Assembly (NCBI GenBank): GCA_031254265.1
Contig: JAIRUV010000066.1
Span: 1-9,607, forward strand
Source: Candidatus Methanoplasma sp.
GTDB lineage: Archaea; Thermoplasmatota; Thermoplasmata; Methanomassiliicoccales; Methanomethylophilaceae
Length of the DNA: 9,607 bases
Direction of reading: 5' to 3'
A program made the position numbers and the translations under genes. Shown here in pieces: positions 5,364 to 9,607 of the stretch. Within the stretch, counting starts at the first letter, position 1. Each line of letters begins with the position of its first letter. The notes under the pieces were generated by a model. The model worked only from the letters and a program-made list of their open reading frames with translations, searched no databases and was not told the DNA's origin.

Positions 5364-6896
5364 TCAGCGTATCCTTTCCGTCCTTATCCTGTCAAGGAGC
5401 GCTTTTGCGTCTGGGTCTCCCTGTTTTGCCGCCATCGACAGGTATCTTTTCGCACGCGGTATGTTCCTGTTCACATATTTGCCGTCCATGAACAGTTTTC
5501 CGAGGTAGTATTGTCCGTCTGAGTATCCTGAATCTGCTGACTCACGGAGAAGTCTCAATCCTTCTTCGGCATCCTGTTCAACTCCTGCGCCTGTTGCATA
5601 AAGCATTCCCAAGAATGCCTTTGCGCCGGGGTGTCCCTGGTCAGATGCCTGCCTGAACCATGATGCCGCCATTTTCTCGCTTTTCTCCACGCCTCTTCCC
5701 TCATAGTAGGAACAGCCCAGACAGTATTGGGAATTGACCTCTCCCATCTCCGCCGCATCGGTGAAGTACTTTGCGGCCATTGTGTCGTCCCTTTCAAAGT
5801 AATTCCCGTTGCTGTACATGCATGCGAGTGCGTGCTGGGCGTATCCGTTGCAGGACGCGGCCGCTTTCCCGAACCATCTTGCAGCAGTTTCCAGATCCTG
5901 CTGCAGCACGTCCCCTTCAAGCCTCAGGTTTGCGTAGTCCACCATTGCCTGCTGGAATCCCTGCTCGCATGACGCTTCCAGAAGGCTAACGGCCTTCGCC
6001 TCGTCCCTTCTGACTCCGCTGCCGTAGGCGTACAGCATCCCAAGCTGGTACTGTGCCTCGCTGTGCCCGGATTCAGCCGCCATCTCCAGATATGCGACGG
6101 CTTTGACCCGGTCGTAGGCCCTTGTCTTTGGGACAGCATGGAGGACCGCAATCGCGTATTGGGCGTCGGCATTGCCTGCTTCGGCGGCGAGCTGATACCA
6201 CGCTATTGCCTGTTTCATATCTATATCGGTATAACAGCGGCCGGTCTCATACATCTCCCCTATGCGGTACATGGCATCTGCACTGCCGTTCTCGGCCGCT
6301 TTCTTCAGCCAGTGCAGCGCTTTCTCCTTATCCTTGTCCACGCCTTTGCCCATGAGATACATGAACCCGATGGTGCTCTGGGCATGGACATCGTCGTCCT
6401 CAGCACATACGGTGTACCATCTGACGGCCGTCCTGTGGTCCTTTTTGACGGGCGGCCTGCCTTCTTCATAAATGTTGAAAAGTTCCTCGCATGCGCCGGT
6501 GTCCCTCTGTTCGCCTTTGAACTTGAGGGTAATGAGTTCATCCATTCCTTCAGCGCCGCCGTTCCTTCTTATCTCTTCAAGCATCTGCGCCGCATCCTCA
6601 CTGCCGGATGCCGCTGAAAGCGCGAGGAGTTCTTTGGCGGACACCTCGTCCTTTGCAACGGCGGTCCCTGTGAGAAGGAAAAGCGAATATAGGTACTGAG
6701 CTCCGGCATCGCCCTCAGAGGATAGTTCATCCAATATCTTTGCGGCTCCGGCAATATCATATTTCGGCGATGCACAATCCATATGCACGCGTGCTGCTGA
6801 ATAAACGGCCCGATTTACCCCCGAGGATGGCATATTTGACTTACTATATATCCTACTGTATATAGTCTTAGCTACAAATGTTAGAATTTCCGACAT
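5364..6896 (-). CDS. Long Sel1-repeat protein, 510 aa (first gene of operon)
   Basis: About eleven Sel1 repeats are visible. One is isolated at residues 63-98. A degenerate linker follows (99-131). Ten run in series at 132-169, 170-205, 206-242, 243-278, 279-314, 315-350, 351-386, 387-422, 423-458 and 459-494, with a short C-terminal cap. Clear examples are IGFMYLMGKGVDKDKEKA (176-193) and LGMLYAYGSGVRRD (285-298). The fold would be a long superhelical scaffold for protein binding. No signal peptide, membrane span or enzyme motif is seen. The start is uncertain. ATG 6896 has only a weak CGGA upstream, but a TATA-like element lies about 45 bases away. ATG 6833 and ATG 6782 are in frame, and the first 40 residues show no repeat and come from AT-rich DNA with a 24-bp dyad. 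It leads a three-gene operon and diverges from another Sel1 gene. Confidence 0.9.
   Translation of the reverse strand: MSEILTFVAKTIYSRIYSKSNMPSSGVNRAVYSAARVHMDCASPKYDIAGAAKILDELSSEGDAGAQYLYSLFLLTGTAVAKDEVSAKELLALSAASGSEDAAQMLEEIRRNGGAEGMDELITLKFKGEQRDTGACEELFNIYEEGRPPVKKDHRTAVRWYTVCAEDDDVHAQSTIGFMYLMGKGVDKDKEKALHWLKKAAENGSADAMYRIGEMYETGRCYTDIDMKQAIAWYQLAAEAGNADAQYAIAVLHAVPKTRAYDRVKAVAYLEMAAESGHSEAQYQLGMLYAYGSGVRRDEAKAVSLLEASCEQGFQQAMVDYANLRLEGDVLQQDLETAARWFGKAAASCNGYAQHALACMYSNGNYFERDDTMAAKYFTDAAEMGEVNSQYCLGCSYYEGRGVEKSEKMAASWFRQASDQGHPGAKAFLGMLYATGAGVEQDAEEGLRLLRESADSGYSDGQYYLGKLFMDGKYVNRNIPRAKRYLSMAAKQGDPDAKALLDRIRTERIR
6843..6866. promoter_or_regulatory. 24-bp dyad, possible operator or inner promoter
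   Basis: Perfect 8-bp inverted arms, ACTATATA (6843-6850) and TATATAGT (6859-6866), are separated by 8 bases. On the minus strand it offers TATA-like sequences about 29 bases before the in-frame ATG at 6833. It could be the true promoter of the 510-aa gene with a leaderless start at 6833, or an operator lying in its first codons. Confidence 0.4.
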
Positions 6897-6936
6897 TTGT
6901 GTTCCGTCTGATTACCACTTTGTGATTAATCATAAG

Positions 6937-6946
6937 AATTATAATT
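6937..6946. promoter_or_regulatory. Symmetric TATA-like element between divergent Sel1 genes
   Basis: AATTATAATT is a perfect palindrome and the most TATA-like element of the 70-base divergent region. Towards the plus strand its centre is about 25 bases before ATG 6967, so that mRNA may be leaderless. Towards the minus strand it is about 45 bases before ATG 6896, leaving a leader of roughly 20 bases. A second short palindrome, ATACGTAT (6951-6958), follows. Confidence 0.4.
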
Positions 6947-6966
6947 ATTGATACGTATTGAGGTTC

Positions 6967-7656
6967 ATGCGGGAGGACTCTGGCATCCCATTTGAGAGTC
7001 AGATGGAGCCATTGGAGTGGGCAAAGTTCATTGTCAAGACCAGATCTGAAAGGAACTACGAGTCTGCTTTCTCTATACTTTCGGCATCTGCGATCAGAGG
7101 GTCCCCTGATGCCGAATTCTATCTTGGCCTCATTTATTCAAGAGGGCAGGGGGTGAGGAAGGACCTGGTTGCCGCAAAGCACTGGTTCGAGCTCGCGTCA
7201 GCCAAGGGGAACCTCGGCGCCATGTATTTCTTGGGCAAGATGTACAGCAAGGGCTACGGAGCGGAGAAGGACCATAAGAAGGCCGCTTCCCTCCTGAACA
7301 CGCCGGCGACGATGGGCGATCCGAGGGCCCAGTATGAACTGGGACTAATACACTTTGACGGGGACAGCCCCGAGAAGAACCTTTCCTATGCTGTCATATG
7401 GTTCACGATGTCAGCCGAATCCGGCCATTCGGAAGCACAGTTCATACTCGGACAGCTTTACAAAACCGGGTACGGCGTCGATCAGAATACGGATAAGGCC
7501 ATTGACTGGCTCACTTCCGCTGCGATGAACAGACACAGAGGCGCCCAGCTGCTCCTGAGCAATATGTACGATACCGGGGACGGCGTCCCTGTCGATAAAG
7601 AGGAAGCCGACCGCTGGTATCGTATGGGCGACGACGAGGTTATTTCAGCCCTCTGA
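6967..7656 (+). CDS. Sel1-repeat protein, 229 aa (divergent gene)
   Basis: After a 46-residue N-terminal region predicted helical come five Sel1 repeats: 47-82, 83-118, 119-154, 155-190 and 191-229, the last incomplete. The pattern is well kept, for instance YLGLIYSRGQGVRKD (52-66) and FLGKMYSKGYGAEKD (88-102). The third repeat lacks the GxGV turn (HFDGDSPEKN). No signal peptide, membrane segment or enzyme motif is seen, so it should be a soluble binding scaffold like its neighbours. ATG 6967 is chosen because the TATA-like element at 6937-6946 lies the right distance for a leaderless start. TTG 6958 and ATG 7003 are in frame; GAGGT at 6960-6964 is too close to 6967 to serve it. The gene diverges from the three-gene Sel1 operon and overlaps the convergent fhs gene by 17 bases at its 3' end. 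Its partner is unknown. Confidence 0.9.
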   Translation: MREDSGIPFESQMEPLEWAKFIVKTRSERNYESAFSILSASAIRGSPDAEFYLGLIYSRGQGVRKDLVAAKHWFELASAKGNLGAMYFLGKMYSKGYGAEKDHKKAASLLNTPATMGDPRAQYELGLIHFDGDSPEKNLSYAVIWFTMSAESGHSEAQFILGQLYKTGYGVDQNTDKAIDWLTSAAMNRHRGAQLLLSNMYDTGDGVPVDKEEADRWYRMGDDEVISAL

Positions 7657-9316
7657 CCTTGCCATCGTCGGTAAGGTCCATTTTCATCGCCGCCGGCGTC
7701 TTTGAAAGTCCGGGCATGAGCATCATGGTGCCGCATATGGGTACAATGAAGCCTGCGCCGGCAGACACTGCGACCTCCCTTACGCTTAGCTTCCACCCTT
7801 TCGGTGCTCCTTTCAGCTCAGCCACGTCGGAAATGGAATATTGGGTCTTCGCAACGCATATCGGAAGGCCTCCGAACCCTTTCGCTTCGAGATCCTTCAA
7901 GGTCTTCTCGGCCTGGGCTGAGTATGTCACGCCGTCAGCGCCGTAGATCTTGGTAGCGATCCTCTCGATCTTTCCTTTCAGGGACAGACCGTCTTCATAC
8001 AGCAGTCTGAAATCCTTCTTTCCTTTCTCTATCACTTCAACAACTTTCCTGGCAAGCTCTTCAGCACCCTTCCCGCCTTCCATGAAAGCATCGGATTGGA
8101 CGCATTCCGCGCCTACCTCTCTGCAATGGTCGCGCAGCATCTGCATGTGCTCCGGGTCGTCAAAGGAGAAGTGGTTGATCGACACGACTACCGGGATTCC
8201 ATAACCTTTCACGTTCTCTATGTGCTTGTCGAGGTTGGACAGTCCTTTGACCAGCGCCTCCTTCGTAAGCGTCTCCGGCCTCTCAAGGTCGCCGCCCCCG
8301 TGGGTCATCAATGCTTTCACAGATGCGACGATCACAACGCAGTCGGGAGATATCCCCGCCTGCCTGCATACTATGTCCAGGAACTTCTCTCCTCCCAGAT
8401 CGGCGGCGAATCCCGCTTCTGTTACGGCATAGTCTCCCAGCTTCATGGCGTATTTAGTCGCTAGGATACTGTTGTTCCCGTGCGCTATGTTCGCGAATGG
8501 GAACCCGTGCACGAACACCGGCTGGCCTTCCAGCGTCTGGACGAGGTTCGGCTTCAGCGCATCTTTCAGCAGTATCATCATCGCGCCGGCACATCCCAGG
8601 TCCTTGACCGTCACCATCTCCCCTGTGTATGTGTACGCAACGACCATCTTCTCTATCCTTTCTCTGAGGTCCTTATAACTGGTAGCGAGGGCCAGTATCG
8701 CAGAGATCTCGGATGCCGAAGTGATCAGGAAACCGCTCTCGTGTGTAGCGCCTCCAGACAGTCTTCCGCCTCCGAGGCCTACGATTATGTCCCTGAGCTC
8801 ACGGCAGTTCATGTCCATTGCCTTCTTCAGGACTATCCTCTGGGGATCTATCCTGAGGGGGTTGTCCCTTACCAGGTTGTTCTCCAGGATAGCTGACAGA
8901 AGATTATGAGCAGAGGACACTGCATGGATGTCCCCTGTGAAATGAAGGTCTATGTCCCACATCGGATACACTTGAGAATATCCTCCGCCAGTCGCCCCTC
9001 CTTTCACGCCGAAAGTGGGTCCCACGGACGGCTCTCTGAGGGCGCCCACCACTTTCTTGCCGATGTAGCTGAGTCCCTGTATGAGGCCGATGGTGGTCAC
9101 AGTCTTCCCCTCTCCTGCGGGAGTGGGCGTCACTGCGGTGACCATTATCAGCTTTCCGCTCTTGTTCCCGTCGAATCTGGACAGGACCTCCAGAGGGACC
9201 TTTGCGATATATTTTCCATACTGGTCTATGTCCTCTTGTCCCAGGCCTATTGCGGCGGCGATGTCCACTATATTCTTAACGGCGGCTTCCTCTTCTATCT
9301 GAATGTCATCCTTCAT
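7640..9316 (-). CDS. fhs: Formate-tetrahydrofolate ligase
   Basis: This 558-residue enzyme makes 10-formyl-tetrahydrofolate from formate, tetrahydrofolate and ATP in the cytosol. The length is full for the family. The ATP-binding P-loop TPTPAGEGKT is at residues 63-72. The hallmark block REPSVGPTFGVKGGATGGGYSQ (94-115) follows, with DIDLHFTGDIHAV (121-133) just after it. The C terminus has the conserved MPGLSKTPAA segment. All are intact, so the enzyme should be active. It supplies one-carbon units for purine and related synthesis, or can run backwards to yield ATP. ATG 9316 gives the only sensible N terminus; the Shine-Dalgarno is weak (GTGA 4 bases upstream) while a good TATA box lies about 30 bases upstream, suggesting a nearly leaderless mRNA. 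No folate partner such as FolD is nearby. Most methanogens use tetrahydromethanopterin instead, so the gene implies a separate folate-based route. Confidence 0.97.
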   Translation of the reverse strand: MKDDIQIEEEAAVKNIVDIAAAIGLGQEDIDQYGKYIAKVPLEVLSRFDGNKSGKLIMVTAVTPTPAGEGKTVTTIGLIQGLSYIGKKVVGALREPSVGPTFGVKGGATGGGYSQVYPMWDIDLHFTGDIHAVSSAHNLLSAILENNLVRDNPLRIDPQRIVLKKAMDMNCRELRDIIVGLGGGRLSGGATHESGFLITSASEISAILALATSYKDLRERIEKMVVAYTYTGEMVTVKDLGCAGAMMILLKDALKPNLVQTLEGQPVFVHGFPFANIAHGNNSILATKYAMKLGDYAVTEAGFAADLGGEKFLDIVCRQAGISPDCVVIVASVKALMTHGGGDLERPETLTKEALVKGLSNLDKHIENVKGYGIPVVVSINHFSFDDPEHMQMLRDHCREVGAECVQSDAFMEGGKGAEELARKVVEVIEKGKKDFRLLYEDGLSLKGKIERIATKIYGADGVTYSAQAEKTLKDLEAKGFGGLPICVAKTQYSISDVAELKGAPKGWKLSVREVAVSAGAGFIVPICGTMMLMPGLSKTPAAMKMDLTDDGKVRGLK

Positions 9317-9340
9317 TGGTTCACTGGATACGTGATTGTT

Positions 9341-9350
9341 ATTTTATATA
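9341..9350 (-). promoter_or_regulatory. TATA box of fhs
   Basis: The minus strand reads TATATAAAAT, the best TATA-like match in the window. Its centre is about 30 bases before the fhs ATG, so transcription should begin only a few bases before translation. The same bases read TTTTATATA on the plus strand, but no convincing plus-strand gene follows. Confidence 0.5.
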
Positions 9351-9360
9351 GATAAACATG

Positions 9361-9607
9361 ACAGCTTCTGCTTGGCCTTTACCTGTTCCGGCCTATCGCC
9401 CCATACCTCAGAGGGGTGCCGTATAACACAGGAAAAAGAGGCTAAAGAAGGACAGTGCAGACATGCTTGCAAAAATAGGGAGTGAAACCTTACAAAAACA
9501 GGGAATGAGTTAAAATAGATATGAACTTCTGTAATGCACAGGCCGGCACATGGACTTCGTTTCATCCAGCTGTCGAGCCTCTACGATTTTCGTATTTGAG
9601 AATAAAA
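9361..9607. other. Non-coding right edge
   Basis: No gene can be supported. A 73-codon minus-strand frame (9344-9565) and a 22-codon plus-strand frame (9358-9426) look like chance. A possible stem pairs CGCCCC (9397-9402) with GGGGTG (9413-9418). An imperfect 23-bp direct repeat lies at 9466-9511. The rest appears featureless. Confidence 0.4.
9466..9511. repeat. Imperfect 23-bp direct repeat, two copies
   Basis: Copies at 9466-9488 and 9489-9511 lie directly next to each other and match at 17 of 23 bases. The best part is CAAAAA-AGGGA-TGA, 14 of 16 (9470-9485 and 9493-9508). A weaker, shifted resemblance follows at 9511-9526. Function unknown; it may be an old duplication. Confidence 0.45.

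Noticed and set aside
5364..6896. Sel1 proteins as secreted or surface host-interaction factors
   Set aside because: None of the four has a signal peptide, membrane segment or cell-wall anchor, so the sequence gives no support for export.
9358..9426. 22-codon plus-strand frame after the TTTTATATA element
   Set aside because: The TATA-like element is well placed for fhs on the minus strand. The peptide is short, proline-rich and has no ribosome site.
9344..9565. 73-codon minus-strand frame upstream of fhs
   Set aside because: It runs over the fhs TATA box and the 23-bp direct repeat, has no recognisable motif and ends without relation to neighbouring genes.

Overview
The window reads as a piece of an archaeal chromosome. 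The main evidence is an archaeal/eukaryotic-type replication factor C small subunit, TATA-like elements about 25-35 bases before several start codons, and start regions that often lack a Shine-Dalgarno sequence. The combination of RfcS, formate-tetrahydrofolate ligase, a phenylacetate-CoA ligase-like enzyme and a dense group of Sel1-repeat proteins resembles what I recall of the methyl-reducing, gut-associated Thermoplasmata (Methanomassiliicoccales / Methanomethylophilaceae). That placement is an inference from gene content and has moderate confidence.

Layout. The left edge (1-253) is non-coding and starts inside a 23-bp tandem repeat. At 254-1939 lie two plus-strand genes that are probably cotranscribed: rfcS (clamp-loader small subunit) and a TM1586-type nitroreductase. 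They converge on a minus-strand paaK-like acyl-CoA ligase (2004-3239), with a 64-base gap that holds a hairpin. Positions 3240-3510 form a non-coding spacer. It carries the paaK promoter and, next to the Sel1 operon, three palindromic sites spaced exactly 42 bp apart.

Positions 3511-6896 are a tight minus-strand operon of three Sel1-repeat genes (510, 366 and 244 aa, gaps of 16 and 1 base). A fourth Sel1 gene (6967-7656, plus) diverges from it across a 70-base region with a symmetric AT-rich element that could act as TATA box for both directions. Together the four proteins hold about 29 Sel1 repeats, with no signal peptides or membrane segments, so they look like cytosolic protein-binding scaffolds. 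Their partners cannot be read from the sequence. The fourth Sel1 gene overlaps the 3' end of the convergent fhs gene (7640-9316, minus) by 17 bases. The right edge (9317-9607) holds the fhs promoter and a second imperfect 23-bp direct repeat, with no convincing gene.

Functionally, rfcS and fhs are housekeeping genes (DNA replication and one-carbon folate metabolism). PaaK and the nitroreductase are metabolic enzymes whose substrates are uncertain. The Sel1 cluster and the 42-bp operator-like array are the accessory and least explained part. I found no tRNA, rRNA, CRISPR array, transposase or recognisable defence genes.
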